NCBI RefSeq assembly: GCF_001039355.2
Contig: NW_019775714.1
Coordinates: forward strand, 144,574 to 208,573
Direction of reading: 5' to 3'
Source: Lingula anatina
Taxonomy: Eukaryota; Brachiopoda; Lingulata; Lingulida; Lingulidae
DNA length: 64,000 nucleotides
The notes beneath the pieces were generated by a model, which was not told the DNA's origin, did no database searches, and saw only the letters and a list, made by a program, of their open reading frames with translations. The translations under genes and the position numbers were made by a program. Position 1 is the first letter of the stretch. Every line of letters starts with the position of its first letter. This document shows, in pieces, positions 38,492 to 51,900 of the stretch.

Positions 38492-39370
38492 ACAGTATTT
38501 TCAAGTAATTTTTAGAAACGTGACTGTTGTTGTACGTGTCGGATATCTGCAAGTCATGGTGCAAAATGGCGTAAATAGAAATATGCCGCCATGGAGGACT
38601 TTGAACAACAAACCAGGAGCATTTTAAAGTTTATCTAAAAAGACTGGAAACAAAAACTGGGATATTAAGCTAATCTTAAAAGGAATTTACTGTTAAAACC
38701 ATAAAATGCTTTATTTCGTTAAATAGCTTAATTTCTCATGGATAATTTGCCATTTTCTAAGATCACTGAGGGAAATACATGAAAACTATTTTGACAACTT
38801 CTAAAGATCTATCCGATGTTTCGACCGCACATATTTTAACATATATATTCTTCTAAAAGAAGAGAGCTTTTTGTTTTGTATTTATGTCACTTTCAAATTA
38901 TTGTGAATAGCATATATATATATATATAGTGGGGATTTTTTTCTACTCGTTGCCAATATGTATTTTTCATTATTTTAGTGCATGAGCATTTACAATTAAA
39001 ATATTTTCTTGTACATATGTTGCTGTAAATATACGCATATTGTTCTATATTCTATTATGATTACATGAGAACTGTTAATTTATCTCGGGTAAAAAAATGA
39101 GTTGTCTTGGCGTAAGTGGTATTTGGGTCCTAGACCGATTGTTTCTTTAAAAAGTTTGCCACCGTGCTTTACACAAGCGTTGAATATAGTATAATATAGT
39201 TTGATTCAACTTCCACCCTATCCTTTTCTTTGAAATATGTTTCAATATTTCAAAAAAAAAAAAAATACATCCACGCCAATTATTATTACCCAGTAAAAGC
39301 ATTCTCCAATCACGAGCGGGTTTGCTCTATTTATCTTTGTTCAAAGCGAACAGATTCACTGTGAAATAAA
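38492..39370 (+). other. Probable six3/6 3' UTR
   Basis: After the TAA the sequence is AT-rich with no long frame. Candidate poly(A) signals are ATTAAA at 38995-39000, followed by a GT-rich stretch, and AATAAA at 39365-39370. Two Pumilio-type elements occur at 39010-39017 and 39024-39031. The true end cannot be chosen from sequence alone. An (AT)n tract lies at about 38912-38927. Confidence 0.4.
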
Positions 39371-42300
39371 ATACATTTTATAAAGAAATGCATACCCGAT
39401 CTTGTTACTGTAATGCAACATCAGTCATTATTTCCTGTTATCTGTTTTACAGGCAGTAGGTAGGTTGTAGGAAGCAATTGCAAAACTATTCCATTCGCAA
39501 TGAAAAAGAAAAAAAAATTGTCAAAATTAACGCCTGTCTGACATGAGTAATCTTTAGCTTGTGTTTGCCCTCTGCTGGACAAAGCAGGTTTCAGTATGGT
39601 ATCAGTGAAAACACATTTGAGTAAATATGGATATTTTAAAAAATTGGATGAATTTCCATGTTTTTATGAACCGCAATGACAGCGCAGTTCTCCTGCCTGT
39701 AATTGTAGACTTCTGTATTGTAAATCAGTATTGATGGATTTCTGGTTTGTTTAGATGAAGATATTATTTCAATATTTTATAGCATGCTATGTTTATTCGA
39801 AGATAAACATTAAATGCAATCTTGTTTCCTCTGACAATAGCAAACCACATGCAAAAATCTAAATACAGTAAAAGAAAACGACTTTTTCCTCGAATTGGAT
39901 GGAAATGTGATGCGATAGAGTAATCGCGCTACTTTGTATTAATTTCCGCGAGGTGATACTGAGATAGATCCATTAACGGATCCCAGAGATTGCTAGTATT
40001 AAATACATCAGGGAAAAGTGCTCTGAAAGTTATGAAACGCATAAAAAAGCGTCAGAAAGTCCTAACGTAACGCAGAGAATAAATTATAGATATTCGGAAG
40101 CAAGTGTATCCCTGACAACAAATTGCAGATCTCATATAAGCTATTTTTAAATCATCACTTTTGGGATATGTTAGTGGTGTTCCAATAAACGGGTTCCTAA
40201 CGAGTGATAAAAAAATCATGTCCCCTGTCACCCCCCCCCCCCTTTATGTCGGTAGTTTTATGCGCCATCAGTGAGGACTAGATCATAAAGACATGGCGGT
40301 CTTATCTGTATCAACCCTTAACTTTTTAACGCAACCGACTTTTGTATGAAGTGACCTCTATCCAAAAGCGTCTCCATCCGGGTGACTGAACAATATTTTC
40401 GGTGCAGAAGACGTGGGGTGGCAGACGTCAAGAATGGCAAAGATCGCACAAGCTCGCGTCAACTTTGACGCAGCGAAGCCATATTGAAATAACTATCGAA
40501 ATCGTTGGAGGCTCCACTAAGGGAGGCAGTCGGTGAGAATGATCCCCGAAATATGGCACCTTTTTTTTACTCAAAATTGATTTATTTTCAACGGATAATG
40601 ATGACTTGTGAAAGAAGACCCCACCTGATCCAACTTTCGATTCAACGACTATCTCGAGAAAGACTCATATTCAAAGTTTAAATTACACTGGCGCCGCTAC
40701 AATTATATGATAATGCCAAATTTTTATTGTTAGATAATCATAGGTTTTACACGTATTAGCCACGTGCAAAGAACAATGTTGAAGAATATTGCATTTGTAC
40801 GACGTGTTAACACTAATTTGTGGAATCTATTTCAAGCATTTTTTATTGTTTTAATTTCTCCGGGTGTCTACCAAAGCCAAGGCACGTTCCGTTCCGTTAT
40901 CGTCTGCTCCTCCTGACAATAAACGAACCATGTAGACTGTAAACTTACACCGCGCCCCATTATTGAACTTTGAATCTTCAAGAGCTCTAAACATACATAT
41001 ACTCCACGTGAACCACTAAATTGGATTTCTTCCTCTTCCACCTCAGTAAGCTTGTCACTTAGATTTACATGTAAAATTTCGGTTTGAATAAACACGATGC
41101 CGGAGTCTTGAAAAGTCCGTCAAACCAGCTTGAATACCGACGTAACAGACACCAACTCAAATGGAGTGCCCTATTATCTCTCCCGACTACACTCCAGCCG
41201 AGCTTACTTTTCAAGGAATGGAGACTGAAGGACTTCAGATTGCAACGTTTCTCACTTGCTGATTTGTGCATTTCTCACATGAAAGTTTTCTTCTAGCACG
41301 CTCTCGTGTATTCTGCTCCTGAAATATGGTGCATCGTCTCATGTCTCTTTTGTTGAAAAAAAAATCATAAAGCAGCAATAAACACTTATGCTAGAGTTGA
41401 TAACATCATTTGTTTGTTTGGTCCTATGGTGTGATTTTGATGCGTGCGTGAAGCATTATCTAAATTTCTATTTCCTGTCAGTTTCTGCTTTTTTTTACTT
41501 GTCACACTTGTTTAACCTTACCAACACAATGTGGGGTTGTTTTTTTTTTTTTGTTATTATTTCAATTCTCTATTTTTAAATTATTTCTTATTTTCCTTTT
41601 TTTTTAATTTATGCCCTGGTGAATTATGAAGATAACATTTTCTGTCATGTATGTTATGGAAATTTTGAATTTTGAAATGGTTCATTTTTCATTCAAGAAA
41701 TATGTCTGGAAATGTTATGATTATCCAAATATGCCCCTTTGATACATGTTTTTACCAACTTGGGTTTGTAAACTGTAGATATTGTGTATCATATCGCAAG
41801 TGACATATCATACAGAATAAAATGTACTTTCATATGATTTAAAGATCAATTTAAAGCGCTTCACAGTTATTTTTGTTGGCTTTTGGTTGGCTTTTGAGTT
41901 TTAATGGTTTTCAAGATGGAAGGAAGGGCGCAGTAGTTAATCTAGGCACCTGTGTCCCTCCCCTCCCCAGCTGAAACATTTTGATAAGTGAGCTAATAAT
42001 TCACTTAATGCAATTTGTCGTTTAGTGTAGGCATTGTTCTTTTCATTGTCGGTAAGTGAAAGTAGATTTAGTTGTCAGAGGAGAGAAAAGGAAGGAGGTT
42101 TCGGTACATTCTTCGGCCATCTGTCCATTTCTTCCCCGCTGACCTCCTCTCCGGCGCACTTGTTCTTGCTAACCGGTGGTCATTTACTCAAATCGAAGCT
42201 CACTTTCAGCCCTGTGTCTTTGTTCCGTCATTTTCCCTGCCCCTCATTAGTCAAAATGTTGCCGAACAAAAATGTATTTAAAGTCAGAAGAATCGAATTT

Positions 42301-42703
42301 CCCGCAAATTGGATGCACGGATTATCGTTTCACTAGCATTGACATCTCTTTTCAGAGGCATTATATCATCTCTGTGATTATTCAAATCGGTTACACAACG
42401 ACAAGGATTGGATAGCGTCTCATCACTGGAGAGATGGGCACAGTCCAGCTTAAATTAATAAATGCCAAGTATCATCCCTGTGTAGCTATTGATTACCTAT
42501 AGAAGGGTTGGATCATTTTCGGCCATTACAATTCAATTAGTCCCCCTGACTGCCGCAGATGATGCAATTTGGTCATACGGTGCATTGTAGAGAGACGAAA
42601 TACAGGGGGAGACGAAATTCTATTCCATCTTGATGCTTTTAAGAACATATTTTTAGAAATGAGTCATTGAAGCAAACAAAGTGATTTTTTGTTCCATTTA
42701 AAT

Positions 42704-42704
42704 T

Positions 42705-42751
<47 letters not shown>

Positions 42752-42753
42752 TT
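42704..42753. repeat. (TTTA)n microsatellite
   Basis: About twelve tetranucleotide units. Confidence 0.95.
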
Positions 42754-43587
42754 GCGTGTGCATATTAAATGTTTTTATTTGGAACCGGATATCTTAGATT
42801 TTGCAAGCAGCGATTTTAATAATTATTATTTCCAAAGATATGGAGATCTTTTCAAATAAAAATAACTCAGCGCACCATGTATGAAGAAAAATAATTGAAG
42901 TTTTTTTTAACTATCAGTGTCAATAAAAATCGTTTTTCAAACTCAACAGCAGGCTTAAAGAGAAGAAAATAAAAGAATTATAATTCAGAGAGGGACACAG
43001 GTGCACCATTAGTGTCAGACAGCGTTCAGGTGTACCTACACCTTTGGAGACCAGTGTAAACTATTCTCTACATTCACTGAATCAATTAGACCCTCCTCCT
43101 CCCTCCTCGTTAAGCGCTCAAGCTGCGGAAAATTACTGCCAACTCCCTACCAGCGGCGTCCCTTCACTAAGGTAGACGAAAATGTTAATAAAGTTAAAAG
43201 ATGTCAGGCGGGTTTCTTGTGTCTAGTTTTCGCTTAAGGAGAAAGAGCCTCCCGTAAATTGTTGGATTATTCAGCGAGAGTCACTCCAACCTGCTAGTAG
43301 CGGTGATGCTGGTAATAATTCCATTTAGAAATGAAATATTGATGTAATTTCACTCTCATTCTTTCTCTACCGTTTTTTTTTTCTTTCTTTCTTGTAGTCT
43401 CGGATGTTGCTTCAGGTAAAAAAAAACTACACTACTTTGAAAATTTGACAGTGAACAACAACGCCAAACAAAGCAATCTTGTCGATAAAATGCAATCAAA
43501 ACATCACGTAGATAAACTACTAAAATAGAGCGATTTGTTCGTGTTTCTTTTAACTTGAATTAATCATAAGTCGAAAAGCGATTTCAA

Positions 43588-43721
43588 TACAAAAATAAAT
43601 CAATGCTATTAAATTCGGATCGATAAACTGCGAATATCCTTTAACCAACACANAAATACAAAACTAAATCAATGCTATTCAATTCGGATCGATAAACTAA
43701 GAATATCCTTTAACCAACACA
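43588..43721 (+). repeat. Short duplication across the N at 43653
   Basis: About 65 bases (43588-43652) recur at 43657-43721 with several mismatches. The block shares AATTCGGATCGATAAACT and AATATCCTTTAACCAACACA. It fits an unmerged contig overlap. Confidence 0.8.
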
Positions 43722-44357
43722 TTCCAATAGAAATCGCAAAAAGACATTGGTTACCGAGACCCTAGAAGAGAGAAGTTATATAAAACAACTCTTTTCAGTG
43801 GACACATAAAACCTTTTTTTCTTGACAAATACTCGTTCATTAATTTTCTCGATCTCTCTGTCTTGTTCTAATACGGGGTGGGGGTTGGGGGGGGACTTGG
43901 AATGATCGCACACACCTTGATAAACTCCTCTAACTTTTACTGAAGACATGATATTACTTTAAACCCCTCTGGAATCGATAAACTTGTAACTTTGAAGGAT
44001 GAACAAATCCAGTGTGGAGTTTTTTGATACACGTATTGATTATAATGCTACTAAATTTAAAACTACGCAGATGAGCGTACATATTGTGAGGCACGACCAG
44101 TGGGGGTCGACGAAGAGCACCCGGTAATTTAGACAGTGTTCATGGACAAAACGGTTAGTCACCTTACTTTCCGAACTTAATTCTCTTCTCTGTTTGTACA
44201 TTTGATTTCCGTCAGTGTGATTTTCTTGGATAATTTTTTCTTTGGGGAAGGGCTGGAGGGGGGGGGTGTAAGCATTGTTGAATGGTTTTTGATAAATTGG
44301 ACCAGAGTATAACATTTTTATAATATAAAATATGTTGTTGCGCCGTTTTTTTTTTTA

Positions 44358-44381
44358 NNNNNNNNNNNNNNNNNNNNNNNN
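44358..44381. other. Assembly gap of 24 Ns
   Basis: A run of N follows a T-rich homopolymer. Single-N joins also occur at 6072, 14882, 17051, 22742 and 43653. Confidence 0.99.
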
Positions 44382-47300
44382 TGTGGCGTAACGCTTTTGA
44401 TGTAGTGAGTTTTAACCTGTTTCTTTTGATGCTTGAAGAACATTTATTCCTAACTAAAATGTCATCATGAAAAAACAGGCGTCAAGTTGCACGCTGTCGT
44501 CCTGCTCGCACGTGAGGTGCCTAGAGGAAGCTAATCTTTTTGCAAACGTTTTTCCCACTTATGCCGTGCCTTACTACACAACTTGGACGTCTTCATCTTT
44601 GCCATAATTGAGCCTTCCTATTTGTGCAGTGGAGAGATAACAAACCCATACTCTCCAGATTATAACACCTTTTTACTGCCAATATTTGTGACTCTATTCG
44701 GGATTGTTTACTCGCCGTATTGATAGTTAATCACACCTGGCAATTCATTAATACTGTGTCTCTCCAGACACAAGAGCCGACTGAGAACACCTGATTTTAA
44801 GCCGTCACAAGGGGATCCCAAATTCCACTTTTGGATCTTAAACCCTTTCTGGCGAACAATGGCAATTCTGAAGACTATTGAATGATCAGGGAAATACATT
44901 CAAGGGGTGTTTTCTCTTCGATTATAGTTTGGTCAGATAGTTGAAATTTGCCTTTACATTCGTGTTGACTAGGAGTCTTGATCAGTTTATGTGCTGCCTC
45001 CTTCAGTGTTGAAGTGGAGGAACCAAGCATTAGCAGCGAAACTCAATCACTTGTACGCTTCGAATTGGGAGTCAATCGCATTCAAAGGCGCATTATACCC
45101 TTTCAAATAAAATGTAACTGCAAACAGAAACCGAGCACATGCGAGATCAAAAGGCTAAAACATACATTCACGTATTTCAAATGTGCGTGTTTGGTCAATA
45201 TTTTCACTAATTTAAATAAAATCAAGCAATAAAGAGGTATAATACCCGCCCCAAGGCGTCGGGCGATAGGGGTCGTTATCAGGATTAAACCAACCATTAG
45301 ATATGTCATTTATAATAGATACCGTGTTTATTTTAAAATGCAAATATACACATTCCCTGAATGCGTTGAGCCTTTAGCGCGTCAGTTAGTGCACGATCCG
45401 ATCACTTCACATTGGAACTGATAAATAAATGTCTCAGTATCTTTTTTCCGCTGTCAATTCAGGCCATTTTAGAAGGGTTCATTAAATTCCTAATTTTCGC
45501 GGTTTCTGATTTTTAGAAAAACAAGTTTATTCAGCCCATCCCTGATTACGGGAATCGAGTCTATTTACGTGAAGATATCAGGGGGAAAACAGATCCGCTT
45601 TGCTTGAAGCCCAAGCCTCCGAGAACAACGAGTGTAACTCTTTACGTTCAATTAGCCGCCATGCTTCGATCAATATCTGTTTGAAAATGAACTTATCTTG
45701 TGTCTTCAAGGAGATAGTGACGATAATTCCATTCTCCACGGACAAAAGAGCGTAATTTGGTTCGGATAAAACCAGAAGCGTTGCAAGCCCCCTTTCCTTG
45801 CTCTAATTTACACACTCTTGATGCAGACCTAACGCTAATAGAAAAAGATATTAAATTTATATTTCAATCTAAGATTACTCATGTCTCAGATTCTCTTGGG
45901 GAAAAGAAAACCTCGTTTAAAAGAAATTATATCAAAGACAGTCTGCAATGACTATCATTTAATTCAATATTGAAACCAAGTCGCATTTGTGTTGCCTTCG
46001 ATCTTGTTCAAAGAAACTAAAGACAGCGTTTAATAGACCGTTAGGAGCCGATTAGCGTCAAGAAAAATTGAATTTGCCAAGCTCGCATTTCGATTATTAG
46101 CACCGCTAGGTACTCTAATACGTTATGTCCATATGCCGCAGCACAAACAGTAGAGGGGACATCTGGCAAGGACAGGAGGGGTGTCGCATGGACGATAGAG
46201 TAGCCACTTAGCCCCCCTGGGTCAGTGGTATACTGGAGGGGGTAGGAACGCTTCCCATCTTATTAACTTTATAGAGCATGAAATCTGATGTAAGATCATG
46301 AGAGATGAATGGAGGAGGTCTGGGTGTGTTATTATGGTTGTACAAATGTAAATGTGAAAGTGTGATTGGTCGTGTTATTATTGAAGAAGGATTTTTGTGG
46401 GAGAAATAAGGAGGGGTTAATATTATTCACGTTAAGTTGTGAAAAGTTGCTGTATATTGTTCCAGTTGGCAAGAAAAGGAAAGTGACAGGGGTTTAACTG
46501 TGTTCACAGTGAAAATCAATGGTTTTTCACTTTGGAAATGTCATTGATTTCTTACTGAAATAGAATTTAAAAACATCATTTTACGTATAAGTTAAATAAA
46601 TGTCGAAATTAAATATACCTCGATAGGCTGTCGTAGATTTTGAACCAAGCCTATGTAAAAAATATAGTTATCTATAACTCAAAAAGGATGTTGTAGGCCT
46701 ATTCTTTTATTCAATTAGTTTTTTTACTATTCCTCAACTTTTAAGGAATCGTTTCGGTGCAGTTCGTTCAATTCAATACAAAAATACTCTGTCTTACAGA
46801 GCCTGTAGTACAGCCGATAGCTAGAATCAATAAATATGTTTGCTTAGTTTAGGAAACGTCAGTTTTTTCTTTCTCTTTAAAGCTTAATCTTTTAATTCAT
46901 CGATATACACCGCCACAAAGTAAGTGCTCTGTCCTTATAGATTTTCTCTTAGTCCTTTCCGATGGAACATGAATAAAGATTAACAACTAATTTAAAGATG
47001 AAATTTCACTTGATAGAATATTTATTGTTCCCCTTAAGAATGGATCTCAGAAAATAAACATTAATTGTTTGGCGTTAGACGGAACAGCGGACCACTTGAG
47101 CCTGTTGCTTGCCTACCGTAGATCAATTAGTAGACTAAACGGCAGGTACTTAGAGAAGTAGCATTATCTAGGAGTTGATTCAGTAAATCAAACCCAACTT
47201 ACTTTATACAATATGCTGTTTGTTGTACCTTTTATTCAAGTTACATAAGATCGGTTCTTTCGAATGATTTTTGGCAATCTGCTGTGTGAAAACGCTGCTA

Positions 47301-48776
47301 TTCAGTTTATGTTATTCCTAGTCTTTCACTCTTACTTTTTTTCACATTTGTCTTCGGTAGTAAGGGTGTTCTTTACTCCTCTGTTTTAAATAACCGGATA
47401 TCTGTAATCATCACTGGTGTTAATTTACTATGAATTGACAATAATTCTTGATTAACGATTCAATCATCAGTGCAACGGCTGAAAAAGCAAGCTTGCCACA
47501 GAAGTATTCACGCGTGTTAGTCCTCTGAGATCTTGGCAGGGGCTAGTTCGATCCAGTCGTGTGTTATTTTTTCTCTACAAAATAACTGTTAACAGGGTTA
47601 AGTGCAGTTTGAAACTTAATCCACTGCACGAATGTTTGTACATTAATTAATCGTCAATTAAACAGCAGTTGGTGATAATCCTGTGAACAGTTTACAAGTT
47701 AATTGCGTCTGCCGATCGAAAGATGGTAACTTAATCGCGGGAAATTGCCGCCGAGAAAGCCCACTGATGGAGAAAAATCTCAACTTGTGCTTGTGTATTT
47801 TACTCAAGGAAGGCTTCCCGTTTGTGAGTGCATCGCGGTGTCAAAATCGACAACTTAATTTTGACATGTATTCAATCGCTTTCGGTGTCAAATATTCCCT
47901 TCCGCCGTCTTTATCTGGAGTTCATTCCACTCGTCTTTTAGGCCGCCGTCTACGCTAAATCCTTCATAAAAAAACGACGTGCTATTATTGTTCAATATAT
48001 CAGATTATAGGCAGATTAATGGAAATTATGAAATGTTCGATTTAAATCTTTTAGATCTATGCAAATTTTCACGGTGAATAAATCAGAAAATAATTAATGA
48101 ACACTTAGCGAGGATTTAGATTGCGTTCAAGTGTTTACGTAACTTCTTCAATTCTGATCTGCCAATTGTTTATTAGTCCGGATGCTGAGTGATTTTCTTG
48201 GTAAGGAAACGTTTTCCTAGTTTCTGTTTGGAAGCGGAGAAATAGAAAACTTGAAGTCGTATGTTAAATAGAAAAGTATTGCCGTTACAATATTTGACTA
48301 GTGTTACTTTACCAGCCAACACGCCATCACATCACCCAGACATGCACTTTTACTTAATTTTTAGTCGAGGTGCAATTTCCTCAATTGATTTTAGCGAAAT
48401 CCGAACCCTCAGCTTGAGAAAATGCAGCCACGCACGATGGAACCGTTTCCGAGGATTCGGTGACAACCCCTTGACGGTCGTAATGTCGCGATGTGGGGCC
48501 AAATTGTGGGAAATTACTCAGATTTTTTCGCGCTTCTTCGAGCAGCGATTTATTTCGGGGCTGCGCAGGTTAAGTCGTATCTCGATAGATGATAGCATAA
48601 AGCATATTCCAGAGTTTAGTTGTCCTCAAAGTTAGTGTTATGTTAGACTGTCGTGCTAATAAGATTTGCCAGCCGTGCTGCTACCTTTGACATAACGGGA
48701 TATAATGCTGACATTCTCATATTGACATCATCTATTTATCAGCTTTATTCTTGACATGTGTATATGATTCTTTATT

Positions 48777-48779
<3 letters not shown>
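44382..48779. other. Complex non-coding sequence, possible regulatory DNA
   Basis: Almost free of simple repeats and rich in TAAT-type motifs, for example about 45460-45760 and 47580-47960. The 124-codon frame at 48261-48635 is the longest here but is not recognisable and has no supporting exon. Enhancer content is inferred from texture only. Confidence 0.3.
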
Positions 48780-48811
<32 letters not shown>

Positions 48812-48831
48812 CCTCTCTCTCTCTCTTCCAC

Positions 48832-48867
<36 letters not shown>

Positions 48868-48868
48868 T

Positions 48869-48899
<31 letters not shown>

Positions 48900-48918
48900 C
48901 AACCTCTCTCTCTCTCTC
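48780..48918. repeat. (TC)n array with TTCCACC interruptions
   Basis: TC runs are broken at intervals by TTCCACC or TTCAACC. The frames through it encode only Ser-Leu or Arg-Glu repeats. Confidence 0.95.
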
Positions 48919-51900
48919 ACAATAACAAAACATAGATTTATTTAGATATAATGATAATGACGATTTCAAAATTAGTAGGATGAACAGACAAAAAAGACAT
49001 GCCTCTGTCTTCCTCTAAAACATAACTTGAAGTAGTAAGATATTTTTCATTATGAAAATCATTTTGCCTGATGTTCATCTTCGTCCGTCCTCGAATGTCA
49101 TCGGTATCCAGGTGACCTTGTGTCATTTACACGACATTCCGAGGTAAACTTGGCCAATTTGAAGATTCGAGGTATAATTCTTCGTGATGGGCCGTCAAAC
49201 TGATTTCCTTGATTCGTATGACATAAATAATGCATCTTGTAGTGCAGATTAATCCCGACTTGCCCATCTATTATTTAATCTTGAGTCGATTTCTTTTGCG
49301 ATCATCGTGATAATTATTAGATCTTTCGAGTCCGTCATTTTTAATTAATTTTGTTTCTACTCTGGCGATACATCCACTCTGGCACGCCATTCCTGTGTAG
49401 GTCACTGCTAGAAATACTACTCGGTAACAAGCACCGGGAATCAGTGCAACTGGATACGAAATGATAATTTAACCTCCCCGTTTGCAAGATCCTACCTTTA
49501 GATAATCAGCCAAAGGTAGAAATAGCAGCTTTCTGTGGGCCAAACTCTTTGGCCTCTAGTGCTTGTCAGATATCGTGTCTTTTCAAAGAACGCCACAATA
49601 ACTATCAATTATCTTATCACGTCCAAACTCCTGTAATCTGACTTAGGGTACGTTTTCAAAAAAATATTTTTTCTTTCTACTTAGTCGACAAAAATAGTGC
49701 TGTTTTGATAAATAAAATATTTATTTGGTGTTTATCTCTATTTTACAATTCACATCCAGCACTCCTTCATAACGTCACTAATCCTTACTCCAACATGAAG
49801 ATTTAGGGAGGAAAAGAAATTCTGGGGTATCATTATATTTTGGAGTAAAATCTCTGTATTTGCTGACACCTCGTGTTTAGAGTCAAGCGAAGTAATCCTG
49901 AGGTATTGTTTGTCTAACTCTGTCCTTGTCCTCTGACCCGAAAAATACCCCAATAATACCTGCGGCCGATGACCATTGTCCAGTCCTGACCATTTGGTGG
50001 CGGAATTAATAAAATACTGACCAAACATAAAGAGCTAAAACGACAATTTAGCATTTTGCGACCGATCGTCGACTATGTCGTGTTTGTCAACAATGTTGAT
50101 ATTGTTACGATTGTTTCGCTCCGTTCAGAATAGGAGGAAATCTGAAATATACACATCTCCCTGAAAGCGACAATCCACACACCTTCACAATGTGGATAGA
50201 GCAGGTTATGAAGTAAAAGCCGAGTTTAATTTGCTTCTGCAAGCTTAAACGAACTCACAAATGCACCATGTCAAATAGGCATGAGTATAAATGAATTGGT
50301 AGCATAAAGGCCACCCTAACATTTTACCGACGGATAATAGTAGCTGAAATTGAACTCAGCGGTCCAATTAAACATTACACCTTAAAGTGTTACGCCCTTA
50401 CGGACAATTCGTTTCAATTAAGCAGTGCCTTATATTGAAACAATTAATTTTGATAGAACGTGTTTTCCTGCCTCCGCCATTCTCTCCTAACTGCTCAAGG
50501 GTCGACTGCGACTTTAGAACACAAGGAATAATATTTTGTTTCTGCTTAACGACATACGCACCGCTTGCACTGCGCTAATACTCCAATGTTGGTGGAAATT
50601 AAGGCTTTTCAAGATTTTACTAATATTGTATGCTTTTTCTATTTTTGACATAGCTTATCTGGAGGAATCATTGGTCGCCCGCAGCGGTGTCGGTGAGGGA
50701 GAAAAAATAAATACCTTTAGTTTGAATAAAGTATGATTCATTTATTTAAATGTATTTGTACTTTTAAGAATTATTTATAATCAAAAATGATAAATTGCTT
50801 TAAATGATTATGGATCTAAACCTATTTGAAATTAATTTGATTTATTTGTTTAACGCAATTAAAACGTCTGACAACCCTGGCATCCTGAAACTAAAACATC
50901 TACTTTTTAAAATTTAAATCCAATAATATGTTAATAAAAGTGACTTACCGTACTGAGAAAATAACATAATATGATATTCTTTTAAGGGCATAACAATGTG
51001 TATAGAATTTTAAAAAGGCAAAAGCACAACTCTTTTTAAATTAGTCAGAAGAAACCGTGACAATCACTTTAAGGTGAAACTGGAACTTAAAGTTTCCATC
51101 ATCTAACTCTTGGAGGGTCTAATGTTTTGTTATGCAATCCAATAAGTCGTGCTCTTCCAGTATACAACGTTCTGGTGTAATTACAGACGTGACATATATA
51201 AACTGCTGGGGGGAGAGAGGTTTACAGTAACGTCTACCTACTCGAGCTAAGTAAACAACAGGTAAAGTGGAACGCTGTCGGCTTGACCCCTCATCAGGGT
51301 GGCAACTCAGGTCTCTCCAAAATCCGCTTCTTTTTTTTCTTTTTACTTTCCTTTTTTCTTTGGTTTCTTTTCTTTTTTTTTCTTTTACTTGATATATTCT
51401 TTTTATTTATTTTCAACTATTTTGAGAGAAAAGAGAGAGTGAGAAATACATATCTAATGTAATTGATATTTCTATTGGCTTAATGGTTTTATGTAGGTAG
51501 TCCTGAGACGCTAGTGTAGTGCGTCTTTTTAAGAAGTGAATTATTATTATTATCAAAATAATTGCTCTTAAATTTGATTTTGGTGGGAGAAAGGAGGCAG
51601 AAAATATGTGCATATTTTATTCAAAATGTTGAAATCAAATGTATATTTCATATAAGATGGCCAACCGAAATGCCCGTGTTGCAGTTAAGTGGGGTTAGTT
51701 ATTAGGTCTGCGTTGAATGACGATAGTTGCTGTAGTGTCTAGTAATTTTACCACATTAAGTAAAGATGATTATTTCTGCAAGTTTTTAATGGCAATTTAG
51801 ACTAAAAAACATTCTTTATGGATTTACAGAGCTTTGTAAAGTTTTGTTTCACAATCAACTTGATATTGGAATATTAATCATTTTGTTAGGAGCTTATTTT

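Larger units (their letters stand above)
39371..44357. other. Non-coding sequence right of six3/6
   Basis: No gene recognised. Notable items are a CTCF-like site (39567-39578), C12 (40231-40242), a (TTTA)n array (42704-42753), an inverted T-box half-site pair (43028-43043) and a G-rich tract near 43872-43895. Open frames at 41084-41296 and 42034-42336 show no domain. Confidence 0.5.

Noticed and set aside
47500-47570. B-box-like GTTCGATCC
   Set aside because: The flanking bases do not pair as a T-arm and no acceptor stem was found.
48261-48635. 124-codon open frame on the + strand
   Set aside because: No recognisable domain, no good exon context, and one frame of this length can occur by chance in 64 kb read in six frames.
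48751-48945. Possible CRISPR-like or Ser-Leu repeat protein
   Set aside because: It is a TC microsatellite in eukaryotic DNA; the frames simply translate the dinucleotide.
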